DNA from: JBCCFW01 sp039029535
Lineage (GTDB): Bacteria; Acidobacteriota; JBCCFW01
Direction: 5' to 3'
Assembly: GCA_039029535.1 (NCBI GenBank)
Contig: JBCCFW010000014.1
Location: forward strand, 1-64,000
Length of the DNA stretch: 64,000 nt
The notes under the pieces are model-generated. The model was not told the DNA's origin. It searched no databases and saw nothing but the letters and a program-made list of their open reading frames with translations. This document shows, piece after piece, positions 25,660-34,150 of this stretch. Position 1 is the first letter of the stretch. Each line of letters starts with the position of its first letter. A program made the position numbers and the translations under genes.

Positions 25660-26190
25660 CTACGACTCGCCGTCGTCCTCCGCTGCCTCCTGACAGCTCT
25701 CCGGACCGACGTCGTCGACGTCGTCGTCCTCGCCGGCCGTCGCCGAGAGCAGCAGCGACTGCGCGACCTCGTGGAAGCTGCGCTCCACGCCGGGCGTCGG
25801 ACGGACCTTGGAGACCTCGTCGTCGGCCAGGGCATCGGCCGCTGCCTTCGCGCTCTCCATGTCGCCCCGTCCCAAGTGCGTGGCGACGAGGCCGAGCTGA
25901 GCCTTGGCGGCGGTGCGGCCGACCTCACGACCACCGAGCTCTTCGCTGGCGATCTCGGCGTCGGGATACTCCGCGATGAGCCGCTCGAAGCAAGCAGCCG
26001 CTCGGTCGTGCTGGTTGATGTGCAGGTAGCAAGCGCCCAGGTCGTAGAGCGCATCGTCCGCGAGGTCGTGCTTCGGCCAGGTCTCGATCATCTTCTCGAA
26101 GGCGGCGATCGCTTCGGTGACGAGATCGGAGGCTGCCAGGCGCAGGGCCTCGCGGAAGGCAATGGTGGCGTCGTCGGGTGCGGTGGTCAT
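25660..26190 (-). CDS. TPR-like protein of the SPFH operon
   Basis: Soluble protein of 176 residues with two to three tetratricopeptide-like helical hairpins (about 10-125): AFREALRLAASDLVTEAIAAFEKMIETWP, DDALYDLGACYLHINQHDRAAACFERLIAEYP and AKAQLGLVATHLGRGDMESAKAAADALA. The C-terminus is acidic (EDDDVDDVGPESCQEAAEDDGES). GGAGG lies 8 bases before ATG 26190. It follows the SPFH gene by 19 bases on the same strand and probably acts as a scaffold for that complex. Confidence 0.8.
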   Translation of the reverse strand: MTTAPDDATIAFREALRLAASDLVTEAIAAFEKMIETWPKHDLADDALYDLGACYLHINQHDRAAACFERLIAEYPDAEIASEELGGREVGRTAAKAQLGLVATHLGRGDMESAKAAADALADDEVSKVRPTPGVERSFHEVAQSLLLSATAGEDDDVDDVGPESCQEAAEDDGES

Positions 26191-26209
26191 GATCTCATCC
26201 TCCTCGGAG

Positions 26210-27250
26210 CTACATCCGCGACAGGAGATCGGCCTTCTTGGTCTCGTACTCTTCAGCCGTGATCGCGCCGAGGTCCAGCAGGCCCTTGAGCTTGCCCAGG
26301 AGCTCGAACGGATCGGCCACCGGCGGTGCCGCCGCGGCCGCCTCGGTGTTGGCGGGGACCGCCGCACCGGCCGGCATGGCCGCCTGAGGCGCCGTGGGCT
26401 GCATGCCGAAGGACTGGCTCATCATCTGCGGCATCATCATGCCGAAGCCGAGCCCGGCACCGGCACCGAGCATGCCGCCCATCTCGCCACCGTTTTGAGC
26501 CGCGTCCTGCAGGGACTTGGCGGCCTTGAACTGCATGAAGGTGTTCATGTCGCCGATGGCGGCCATGGAGGAGCGCTCGTCGATCATCTTCTGCACTTCC
26601 TCGGGAGGCGTGATGGCCTCGATGAGGAAGTCGACCAGCTCGAGACCGGCGGCGGCGAAGTCGTCGGCGACCCGCGCCTTGAGGGCGGCGGCGAGCTCGT
26701 CGTAGTACTGCGGCAGGTCGAAGACCGACTTCACGACCGTGCCGAACACGTCCATGAGCCGCGAGGTGAGGATCGAGCGCAGGTAGTCGGTGATCTCGTC
26801 GGTGGTGAAGAGACCCTGAGTGCCGGCCATCCGGTTGAGGAACAGCACCGGCTTCACCACCTTGATCGAGAAGGTGCCGAAGGACCGGAGCCGCACCGCG
26901 TGCAGCTCGGCGTCACGGAAGATGATGGGCTGGCGAGTGCCCCACTTGAGCCCGTGCATGAGCTTCGTGCCGACGAAGTAGACCTCGGCGCGGAAGGGGC
27001 TGCGCGGGCCGTAGCCGAAGCTCGTGACCCACTTGGTGAGGACCGGGATGTTCTGCGTCTTGAGGACGTAGCGACCCGGGCGGAAGGCGGTGACCGCCTT
27101 GCCGTCGCGGAAGAACACGGCTGCCTGGCTCTCGCGGACGGTCAGCTGGGCGCCCCACTTGACCTCGCAGGAGTCGTCGGCAGGCACGCGGGCGACGAGG
27201 GTGTCACCGGATTCGTCGAGGTAGTCGATGACTTCCATCAGCTTTGGCAT
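26210..27250 (-). CDS. SPFH/Band-7 protein with C-terminal SHOCT domain (virion-core-protein-like)
   Basis: Protein of 346 residues. About 30-220 match the SPFH family related to poxvirus virion core proteins: ESQAAVFFRDGKAVTAFRPGRY, IPVLTKWVTSFGYGPRSPFRAEVYFV and GTFSIKVVKPVLFL. A Gly/Met-rich segment (255-280) and Ala/Pro linker lead to a SHOCT module (PFELLGKLKGLLDLGAITAEEYETKKADLL), a short oligomerisation motif. There is no N-terminal TM helix, so membrane contact would be peripheral. Bacterial homologues are often linked to membrane stress, but function is not established. It overlaps the upstream gene by one base (TGATG). Confidence 0.9.
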   Translation of the reverse strand: MPKLMEVIDYLDESGDTLVARVPADDSCEVKWGAQLTVRESQAAVFFRDGKAVTAFRPGRYVLKTQNIPVLTKWVTSFGYGPRSPFRAEVYFVGTKLMHGLKWGTRQPIIFRDAELHAVRLRSFGTFSIKVVKPVLFLNRMAGTQGLFTTDEITDYLRSILTSRLMDVFGTVVKSVFDLPQYYDELAAALKARVADDFAAAGLELVDFLIEAITPPEEVQKMIDERSSMAAIGDMNTFMQFKAAKSLQDAAQNGGEMGGMLGAGAGLGFGMMMPQMMSQSFGMQPTAPQAAMPAGAAVPANTEAAAAAPPVADPFELLGKLKGLLDLGAITAEEYETKKADLLSRM

Positions 27251-27738
27251 CAGAAGACCTCCTGGAGGAGCTGTTCGCGACGGTCGATGGCCTGACGCAT
27301 CGACTCGACCGTCTTGGTGAGCTCGGGTAGAGCGTCGGGCGTGCCCGCGGCGTCGAGGTCCGCGAAGGCGGTGGTGAGCTGCTGGGCCTGCTCGAGCAGC
27401 CCCAGGTCGTGGTCGTGGATGCGGTCGAGCTCGAGCTCGCCGATGACCCGGTCGTCCATCAGGCCGCTGTCTCCATGGGCCACGTGGCGGATGCCGTCGG
27501 CACAGCTGCCGACCTGGCGCTTGAGTCGGTCCAGGCCGCTGATGACGTCGAGGCGACCCTCGTCGGTCATCGCTCGGATCATCTCGTCGAGCTTGACCTT
27601 GTTGTCGTCGAGGACCGTGGCCACCCGCTCCCGCACCCGGGCGTCGGTGTCGCGGCGGGCCTCCTTGTCCTTGAAGGACTGGTAGCCCGGCAGCAGGTTG
27701 GCGAGGCGATCGATGATGTTCTCCGCTCTCTCGGTCAC
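27250..27738 (-). CDS. Coiled-coil protein upstream of the SPFH gene
   Basis: All-helical charged protein of 162 residues with no TM segment or signal peptide. It starts TERAENIIDRLANLLPGYQSFKDKEARRDTDARVRERVA, then heptad-like helices rich in Asp, Leu and Arg. It has one Cys. I recognise no catalytic motif. The start is GTG 27738 with AAGGAG 8 bases upstream, the best ribosome site of this operon, and the stop overlaps the SPFH start by one base. It is probably a partner or regulator of SPFH assembly. Confidence 0.75.
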   Translation of the reverse strand: MTERAENIIDRLANLLPGYQSFKDKEARRDTDARVRERVATVLDDNKVKLDEMIRAMTDEGRLDVISGLDRLKRQVGSCADGIRHVAHGDSGLMDDRVIGELELDRIHDHDLGLLEQAQQLTTAFADLDAAGTPDALPELTKTVESMRQAIDRREQLLQEVF

Positions 27739-28260
27739 GCGCAGGCTCCTTGATTCTCTCTGCTGGTCTCGGGGATCGAGTCGTGCGGGGGGTGTCTACG
27801 GACGAAGCGCGTCCGAGTTTCGTTCGCTCCTTGCTCGTGTTCTCGGAATGCTGACCGCTCTCCTGGTCCGTCCTCCAAGCGGGAACTACGATGCAAGAGA
27901 GCGGAGGCTAACCGATTCGGACGCCTCCCTGCACCGCCCCGGGTCGCCGGCGAGACGGTGGCGAGAGCTTGATGGGAGACGGCTTTCGTCGAGTCCTCGG
28001 CACGCGGAGCGGGAGCAGGACCGTCCGGGGCCTCTGGCAGCGCGGCCTGGCGCGACGAGCAGCAGCTCTACCGGGCGCTGGGGGTGGGAGCCAGCGACGT
28101 TCCACCTCCGGAACTGAGTGGACTGAAACTCGTGGCGCGAGTCCGCGCTGCCCCGCTCTCCCGCCCGCCCCGGGCGGTCGGCGTCCACCGCCGTGCTCCC
28201 GTGAGGATTCCGTTTAGCTAGTCCTCGACGCACTGAGACTCCCCCGCTAGGATCCGGCCG
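27739..28260. other. 522-base region with a possible gene remnant
   Basis: Divergent intergenic region. It should hold the promoters of the SPFH operon (left) and the 28261 gene (right). A plus-strand open frame at 27973-28221 reads WRDEQQLYRALGVGASDV then PELSGLKLVARVRAAPL, which looks protein-like, but it has no start codon and is preceded by a stop. It may be the tail of a broken gene. I see no RNA gene. Confidence 0.4.
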
Positions 28261-29400
28261 ATGTCGATGGAATCCGGTCGCGAGCGCACGACGGGGGACG
28301 GTGCCCCGAGCTTCGTCCCTCGCGACCTCACGCTCGCCATCTTTGCCGGCTCGTCCGGCAAGCCGGGTGCGGGCGGGCAGAACAAGAACTTCTTCCTCCT
28401 CGACGGTCGCCCCCTGGTCCAGCGTCAGCTCGACCTCGCGCGGGAGCTCGACTTCAAGCGCGTCATCCTGGTGACCGACGAGAAGCGGGTCGGCGAGCTG
28501 GAGCTGCCGCCCCGCACGACGGTCCTGCCCTCGCAGCCACGCCAGGCCGGCAACTTCCGCCTCGTGAAGAGCGAGGTGACGTTCGCCGACGACGAGCGCT
28601 GTCTCGTGCTCTTCGGCGACACGCCGCTCATCAGCTCGGGCACCGTGTCCGACTTCCTGAATCGCGCCGCGGCGGTCCCCGTCGACTTCCATCACGGTCT
28701 CGTGCCGCAGGTCTTCGTCGAGCCCTTCCTCGACTACTTCCCTCGTCCCCTCAAGGGCCGGCAGCCCTTCCACGTGCGCGAGTTCCTCGCGCGCCTCGGC
28801 TGTCTCTCGCTGCTGCGGGTCAACGCCTTCGACCCCGAGGCGACACGTGCCGCGGTCAGCACGGTCATGCAGGGGCGCAAGCAGGACCCCGACGGAGGTG
28901 TCGTCGCCCACGCGATGGCGCGCTTCCGCGTGCTGTGGGGTGGCCTGCGCTTCCTCGGACCCAAGGGCCTGTGGTTGGGCACGGCCGCGACCTTGGCGCA
29001 CTGGGTTCACGAGCGCGGCTTCCCCCACGGGGCGCGCCTGTTCCGCACGCAGGTCACCCTGGGGGCCCTGGACAAGGTTTGCACGCGCTTGCTCGGCTGC
29101 GAGTCGCGCTTCCTCGTCTGCCCCTATGGTGGGGCGAGCCTCGACGTCGACACCGAGGTCGACCTCGAGGTGCATGGGCGTCACCTGACGCAGCTTCAGG
29201 ACCTCCACTCCCTGCAAGGACGGCTCGCCAGCCAGCTCGTCGAGCCGGGCTTCGTGCTCGACGAGGAGCACCTTCGCAGCCTCGAGCGCTTCGACCCCAC
29301 GGCAGCCGGCGAGCTGCGGCGTCACCCGGAGCTGTACCAGGAGCAGCAGCGCATCCTGCACGCGGCCGGCGCGTCCGCCGCCGCCAGCGCCGCTGCCTGA
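28261..29400 (+). CDS. Divergent GT-A/nucleotidyltransferase-like protein
   Basis: Soluble protein of 379 residues. The first 120 residues look like a nucleotide-diphospho-sugar transferase fold: LTLAIFAGSSGKPGAGGQNKNFFLLDGRPLVQRQLDLARE parallels the LAGGxGxRxxK...PLIxR pattern, and CLVLFGDTPLISSGTVSDFL parallels the GDxPLI metal-binding motif. The glycine-rich signature is altered (AGSSGKPGAGGQNK), so substrate and even activity are uncertain. The C-terminal half (about 180-379) has no family I recognise and ends in an Ala/Ser tail. AGGAT precedes the ATG. It is monocistronic, with a hairpin after the stop. Confidence 0.65.
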   Translation: MSMESGRERTTGDGAPSFVPRDLTLAIFAGSSGKPGAGGQNKNFFLLDGRPLVQRQLDLARELDFKRVILVTDEKRVGELELPPRTTVLPSQPRQAGNFRLVKSEVTFADDERCLVLFGDTPLISSGTVSDFLNRAAAVPVDFHHGLVPQVFVEPFLDYFPRPLKGRQPFHVREFLARLGCLSLLRVNAFDPEATRAAVSTVMQGRKQDPDGGVVAHAMARFRVLWGGLRFLGPKGLWLGTAATLAHWVHERGFPHGARLFRTQVTLGALDKVCTRLLGCESRFLVCPYGGASLDVDTEVDLEVHGRHLTQLQDLHSLQGRLASQLVEPGFVLDEEHLRSLERFDPTAAGELRRHPELYQEQQRILHAAGASAAASAAA

Positions 29401-29432
29401 GCGTCGGCTCTGACGCTTCGAGTCAGGGACGC
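29401..29432 (+). terminator. Imperfect hairpin after the nucleotidyltransferase-like gene
   Basis: GCGTC-N4-CTGAC, a 7-base loop, GTCAG-N1-GACGC folds as two stacked 5-bp stems with an asymmetric internal loop, starting right after the stop codon. Function as a terminator is inferred from position. Confidence 0.4.
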
Positions 29433-29713
29433 GTCGCGGTCGAGCTCGGCCTGCCCTCGACCTTCCTCGGTCCGACCCCGAGCGCCCTCACGATCCTCAG
29501 ACGATCGGCATCATCGCTCGTCGCCTCCCGGCCCCTCGACGGTCGGCCTGCCGCTGGACCGATCCCGACGCCGCACCCCGGAGCGCGTGAGCTGTCATGA
29601 CGATCAGGCCGGGGCAAGGCGCGCTCCGGCTTCAGGACGCTCATTCTTGAAGACGAGCTCATTCGCAGCCGACCTTCGGACGCCGGCCAGGTGCCAGCTC
29701 GAAGGAGGACCGA
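29433..29713. other. Intergenic region before the secreted-protein pair
   Basis: About 280 bases downstream of the hairpin, without a convincing gene. The right end carries a strong GGAGG for the 29714 gene. A TTCTTGAAGACG stretch at about 29643 is AT-richer than its surroundings and may lie in a promoter, but no clear -35/-10 pair could be assigned. Confidence 0.35.
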
Positions 29714-31450
29714 ATGATGAGCCGTCGCCCGAGAGTCTTGCTCGGCGTTTTCGTGCTGCTCCTGACGACACCGAGGTCGAGCCTCGGTCGTGCGCCCTCT
29801 CCGCCGTCATTCGGTGGAGAGCCCACGCCCGTGCCGGTCTTCGGCTGCAACCTGTCGACACCCACCCAGTTGCACGCAGGTGAGAGCTTCGAGATCACGA
29901 TCAGCGTCGTGCACCTCGGAAGCTCCGATCCGACCGACTCGACGATCTTCGACGATCAGCACTACCGCATCGTGCCGCCGCTCGGGTTGGAGCACGGCCT
30001 CCCGCTCGACCAACCGGGGCGCTGTGAGGTCCTCTCGGAGGGACTGGTCGTCGTTGACTTCGAGCCCACTTTCGTCGACGTCGTTCTCGACGACCCGAGC
30101 AGCCCCGTGGGCGATCACCCGAGCACGGCGGAGGCCACCTTCACGGTGACCATCGAGGAGCTGCCCGACTGGACGACCTTGAGGTGGCCGGGCTCTTGCG
30201 GTGGCGAGGTGAGCTGCACGCATCTCTTCCCGGCGGAGGAGCCGCTGCCTCCGGTGCCCGACGCGATCATCGAGGACGAGGTCGGCATGGCACCGGCGGG
30301 TGGCAGCGTTCCGTTCCGACTCCTGGTTCGACGCAACGGTTACCGACCGACCCATCCGCTGCGCGTGGTGGTCGAGCCCGAGAACCCCGTCGAGCCGCAG
30401 GGCCTGTTCCCAATCGAGCCGGCGGAGCTCCGCACGACGGGCGCGATGCTGGAAGCCGGTGCCGACGAGACCGTGGTGGACTTCGAATGTCATCCGCACT
30501 TCCCGTGCTTCACCGGGATGCCCAATCGCTTTCACGTGCGGGTCTTCGATGACGAGCTCGTCGTCTGGGACAGTCGCGAGGTCCGACCGACGGGGATCGC
30601 TCGTGCCTGGGTCGAGGAGATGCCGCGGGCGCGGATCGAGTTGCTCGAGCTCGTCGAGACATCCGGCGACGGACGAGTCCAGGCCTGTGAAGACGCGACC
30701 CTGCGCGTGCGACTGGCCCTTCGCAACGGACATCGCTCGGCTCTCGAAGACGTGAGCGCGAGCCTCGAGCTTCCCGAGGAGCTCGAGCTGATCGGGAGCG
30801 AGCTCCATCATCATGACAACCTGCTCGACGACGTCACGCCGACCCCGGCAGCCCTGGCGGCCGAGGGGCTGGTTCGTCAGGAGGGGCGACGCCTCGTCGT
30901 CGAGACCTCACGCGTCTTGCCTCGCTTCCATGCCGGTCCGGAGCCGCCGGCGGTCTTCCACGACTTGCTCGAGGTCGACCTGCACTTCGCGACCGAGAGC
31001 GGCGGCGTGCAGCGGAGCTCCGAGCTGCGCTTTTCCGACCTGACCGTCCGCGGCACGGTCGAGGGCGTGCTGGTCGAGGAGTCCACGTCAGGCTTCGTGC
31101 TTCCCGTCGGGCCGGGAACGAGCCCGGCGCCCGGTGAGGTCTCGGCTCCGGATCACGTGCCGCTGCGTGTGGGCGTGGCGGGAGCACCGGATCTCGTGAC
31201 CTGGGACGACGGCGTCGAGAGCGGCGCGACCAGCTACCGGCTCTACCGGGGCACTGTCTCGGAGCTGAGCTCGGCAGCCGGGCGTTGCCTCGCAGCAGGC
31301 TTGCTCGAGCCACGCTTCCTCGATGAGCAGAGACCGCCACCGGGCGTTGCCTGGTGCTACCTAGTCGCCGGTCACGCCTGCCTACAGGAGGGTCCTGTCG
31401 GGAACGGCTCGCGAGGAGCCGCCCGTGTCGTGAGGGAGGACTGTCCATGA
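29714..31450 (+). CDS. Large secreted beta-rich protein with C-terminal fibronectin-like block
   Basis: Exported protein of 578 residues: basic start and hydrophobic signal (VLLGVFVLLLTTPRSSLG), then several beta-sandwich-like segments with few Cys. One central block (RARIELLELVETSGDGRVQACEDATLRVRLALRN) looks like a CARDB or DUF11-like adhesion module. The last 90 residues (TSYRLYRG...GVAWCYLVAGHACLQEGPVG) match a fibronectin-like ending common in secreted proteins of Acidobacteriota and relatives. No enzyme motif is visible. GGAGG lies 5 bases before the first of two adjacent ATGs. It overlaps the next gene by ATGA. Confidence 0.72.
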   Translation: MMSRRPRVLLGVFVLLLTTPRSSLGRAPSPPSFGGEPTPVPVFGCNLSTPTQLHAGESFEITISVVHLGSSDPTDSTIFDDQHYRIVPPLGLEHGLPLDQPGRCEVLSEGLVVVDFEPTFVDVVLDDPSSPVGDHPSTAEATFTVTIEELPDWTTLRWPGSCGGEVSCTHLFPAEEPLPPVPDAIIEDEVGMAPAGGSVPFRLLVRRNGYRPTHPLRVVVEPENPVEPQGLFPIEPAELRTTGAMLEAGADETVVDFECHPHFPCFTGMPNRFHVRVFDDELVVWDSREVRPTGIARAWVEEMPRARIELLELVETSGDGRVQACEDATLRVRLALRNGHRSALEDVSASLELPEELELIGSELHHHDNLLDDVTPTPAALAAEGLVRQEGRRLVVETSRVLPRFHAGPEPPAVFHDLLEVDLHFATESGGVQRSSELRFSDLTVRGTVEGVLVEESTSGFVLPVGPGTSPAPGEVSAPDHVPLRVGVAGAPDLVTWDDGVESGATSYRLYRGTVSELSSAAGRCLAAGLLEPRFLDEQRPPPGVAWCYLVAGHACLQEGPVGNGSRGAARVVREDCP

Positions 31451-32313
31451 GCCGCCACGTCATCACCTCCCAACTCGTGCTCGCGTTGCTCGTGAACGTC
31501 CCTTCAGCTCACGCTCAGCAGTCGGCGAGCTTCGAGCTCGTGAGCCGGTCGTCGTCGGAGCATCTCAACGTTCGTCTCATCAGCTTCCCGGACGTGCCGA
31601 GCTTCGAGGACCGAGCCAACAGCGATCTCGACAACCCCTGCGACCTCACCGACAGCGCACCCGACGGGCTGATCAACGCCGACGACGCCATCTGTGCCAT
31701 GTGGGGCGGTGGTGATCCCGAGCTGCAGCTCGGCAGCTTCCGTCTCGCCTTCCGGGACCCCGAGACCTGCGAGCTGACCTGGCGTCGCATCGTCGCCCGT
31801 GCTGGCGTCGCCTACACGCTGGGCGTGCCGTTCGAGATCGTCGCGGGCGTGGGTTACCTCACTCAGTTCCCGCACGACCCGGAGCTCGGAGAGCAGGTCC
31901 ACGCGTTCACGCTGTCCGGTCCCTGCGAGCCGCGCGATCCGGGCGTCGACTTGTCCACGACCTGCTCGGCGGCTTCGTACGGCGGATGGCTGTTGCACTT
32001 GCCGTACGACACGACGCTCGAGGACACGCACGAGCTGTTCTGTGGCGAGGACTACCCCGACGCGGACGGCGACGGTCGTCCGGACGAGTGCTTCGACGGG
32101 CTCTGGCCCTCGGGCTTCCTGAGCGTCCAGCAGCACTTCAACGAGCCCGGCGACACCGGCTGGCGGGCGGCCGCGCTGCGGGCCTTCTTCGGTCGTCTCG
32201 AATTCCCGTCGCCGTCGTTCGCGTTGTCTCGGGGAGACGCGCTCTTCGTCCACGGTGACCTGTATCGGACCGAGCACCACGAGCCGCCGCGGGACGGGAT
32301 CACCTGTCCCTAG
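31447..32313 (+). CDS. Secreted protein with dockerin-like and DADGDG calcium-binding segments
   Basis: Exported protein of 288 residues. The signal peptide ends near NVPSAHAQ. SAPDGLINADDAICAM at about 70-85 resembles one dockerin calcium loop, and DADGDGRPDECFDGLW at about 205-220 is an EF-hand-like loop. Paired Cys residues suggest disulfides. I recognise no enzymatic motif. ATG 31447 overlaps the preceding stop by 4 bases, so the two secreted proteins are probably made together and may interact. A strong hairpin follows. Confidence 0.7.
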   Translation: MSRHVITSQLVLALLVNVPSAHAQQSASFELVSRSSSEHLNVRLISFPDVPSFEDRANSDLDNPCDLTDSAPDGLINADDAICAMWGGGDPELQLGSFRLAFRDPETCELTWRRIVARAGVAYTLGVPFEIVAGVGYLTQFPHDPELGEQVHAFTLSGPCEPRDPGVDLSTTCSAASYGGWLLHLPYDTTLEDTHELFCGEDYPDADGDGRPDECFDGLWPSGFLSVQQHFNEPGDTGWRAAALRAFFGRLEFPSPSFALSRGDALFVHGDLYRTEHHEPPRDGITCP

Positions 32314-32340
32314 TCCGAGAGTCCTCATGGGGAGGGCGAG

Positions 32341-32379
32341 GCCGCCGCGGGCTCCTTGCGGGAGGGGGTCCGCGGCGGC
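32341..32379. terminator. Bidirectional hairpin between convergent genes
   Basis: GCCGCCGCGG and CCGCGGCGGC form a perfect 10-bp GC stem around a 19-base loop that can itself pair (CTCC/GGAG). It sits between the stops of the plus-strand secreted-protein operon and the minus-strand membrane gene, so it could end both transcripts. Confidence 0.6.
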
Positions 32380-32386
32380 GCGTCGG

Positions 32387-32971
32387 TCAGCCCGCCGGCC
32401 GTTGGCCCGTGCCGATCCCCCAGGCCCCCCAGGCCGCGAGGCCCAAGAGCCCGTGTCGCAGCAGCTCGGCCAGCAAGGTCAGCGAGAGCACGCGCTGCGT
32501 CGTGGCGGGGAGCGTTCCGAGGTCCATCGAGCTCGACCAGCTCCCGAGCACCGCTCCGAGGTCCCCTCCGAGGACGAGGCCGAGGAGGGCGGTGAGGGCG
32601 CCGGCGGCCGCGAGCGGCCAGACGACCCGGCGTCCGAGCTGGGGGGCCCAGGCCGCCAGCAGGCAGGCTCCCGCGGCCAGCATGAGCTGGACCCGCCATC
32701 CCGAGATCAGGGCGCTCCCGAAGAGCCTGCCCGCGTCGTCACCGAGCGCGTGCGAGCCGGCGGTGGGGGACGGAAGGAAGCTCCCGACGGTGCCCCAGCT
32801 CGCCATCGAGTGAGCGATCCAGGCCGCGGTCAGGAGGGCGACTCCGAAGGCGCGTCGGCGGGTCAGGGAGAGGTCCGATTCCGGGGTCTCGTGCGGCGCC
32901 GGCTCGGGTCGATTCGGGATGATCCGAGAAGGCTCCCGCGAGACCTTGACGATCGGGTCTCTTTTCGGCAT
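32387..32971 (-). CDS. Membrane protein, function unknown
   Basis: A protein of 194 residues with a basic cytoplasmic N-terminus (PKRDPIVKVSREPSRIIPNRPE) and about four hydrophobic segments: FGVALLTAAWIAHSMASWGT, VQLMLAAGACLLAAWAP, VVWPLAAAGALTALLGLVLGG and a final RVLSLTLLAELLRHGLLGLAAWG. There are no recognisable signature residues. ATG 32971 has GGGAG upstream; an ATG 27 bases earlier is possible. It is divergent from the ABC transporter operon. A small inner-membrane protein is all the sequence supports. Confidence 0.6.
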   Translation of the reverse strand: MPKRDPIVKVSREPSRIIPNRPEPAPHETPESDLSLTRRRAFGVALLTAAWIAHSMASWGTVGSFLPSPTAGSHALGDDAGRLFGSALISGWRVQLMLAAGACLLAAWAPQLGRRVVWPLAAAGALTALLGLVLGGDLGAVLGSWSSSMDLGTLPATTQRVLSLTLLAELLRHGLLGLAAWGAWGIGTGQRPAG

Positions 32972-33142
32972 TAGTTTGCGTCTCCCTCGACGTTTCATGC
33001 GTCCTCGTTGAGGGAACAGGGGAAGCGGAGCCCACCTGGCTCCGACCGCCGACAACGCAAGCAGCTCTCGGCCCGGTCGGGTTCGCATCGGGTCCCGACG
33101 GGCCTCGTCGGCTGGCGATTTCTACTTCTAGAGGAGGCTTCG

Positions 33143-34150
33143 GTGATCAAGGCCGAACACCTGTCCATGTGGTACGGGAACTTCCGTGCCCTGCACGACG
33201 CGAGCTTCGAGCTCCAGCAGGGCGAGGTTCTCGGTCTGCTCGGACCCAACGGCGCTGGCAAGTCCACCACTCTCAAGATCTTGACGACGTTCATCACTCC
33301 GACCGAGGGACGGGTGCTGGTGGATGGAGTCGACGTGGCCGACGATCCCATCGCGGCCCGCCAGAAGATCGGTTACCTGCCGGAGACCGCTCCGCTGTAC
33401 CTCGACATGATGGTCAGCGAGTACCTCGCGTTCGTCGGTTCCGCCCGCGGCATCGCCAGCGGCGACATCGCGAAGCGGCGAGCCGCCGTGGTCGAGCGCT
33501 GTGGCCTGGAGGCCGTCTACCACCGGCCCATCGGCCATCTCTCCAAGGGTTACAAGCAGCGGGTCGGCCTCGCGCAGGCCCTGATCCACGACCCGGAGAT
33601 CGTCATTCTCGACGAGCCGACCTCCGGCCTGGACCCGCTTCAGATTCTCGGCATTCGCGACCTGGTTCGAGAGCTGGCCCGTGATCGGACGGTCATGTTC
33701 TCCACCCACATCCTCCAGGAGATCGAGGCGGTCTCCGACCGGGTCATGATCATCAACGAGGGACGGATCATCGCCGAGGGTGGTCGAGACGAGCTCGAGA
33801 AGCGGGCCATGGGCGACGATCGCATGGCGGTCGAGGTCGTCGGTCCGGCCGACGAGGTCGCCACGGCCCTGCGCGGCGTCTCGGGCGTCGCCGGGGTGGA
33901 GGAGCGCGAGCCCTCCGAGGACGGTCTCACGTCGTTCTCGATTCGCCATGCCTTCGGTGACGGCGACCTGCGCGATCGCATCGACGACGTCCTGCGCGAC
34001 AAGGGCTGGCGCATCCGCCAGCTCGGCCCCGACCGCTTCTCGCTCGAAGAGGTGTTCATTTCCCTGGTCCGACAGGGTGGCAACCCGGCCGACGAGAGCG
34101 GCTCGGACGAGGAGAGCGCGGCTGTCGCGACCGCGGGAGGTGAGGCATGA
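33143..34150 (+). CDS. ABC transporter ATP-binding protein (GldA-like)
   Basis: Cytosolic ATPase of 335 residues energising an ABC-2 type exporter or membrane-remodelling system. Walker A is GPNGAGKST (about 34-42), the Q-loop is near IGYLPETAPLY, the signature is LSKGYKQRV, Walker B with catalytic Glu is IVILDEPTSGLDP and the switch His is in FSTHILQE. A C-terminal extension of about 100 residues (AVEVVGPADEVATALRG) resembles the regulatory domain of GldA/NosF-type ATPases, ending in an acidic tail. GTG 33143 follows GAGGAGG. The stop overlaps the permease start by ATGA. Gld-type transporters are known in gliding Bacteroidota, but homologues occur widely. Confidence 0.92.
   Translation: MIKAEHLSMWYGNFRALHDASFELQQGEVLGLLGPNGAGKSTTLKILTTFITPTEGRVLVDGVDVADDPIAARQKIGYLPETAPLYLDMMVSEYLAFVGSARGIASGDIAKRRAAVVERCGLEAVYHRPIGHLSKGYKQRVGLAQALIHDPEIVILDEPTSGLDPLQILGIRDLVRELARDRTVMFSTHILQEIEAVSDRVMIINEGRIIAEGGRDELEKRAMGDDRMAVEVVGPADEVATALRGVSGVAGVEEREPSEDGLTSFSIRHAFGDGDLRDRIDDVLRDKGWRIRQLGPDRFSLEEVFISLVRQGGNPADESGSDEESAAVATAGGEA

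Noticed and set aside
27886..29361. 491-codon minus-strand open frame
   Set aside because: Antisense to the nucleotidyltransferase-like gene, no start signal and shadow-type composition.
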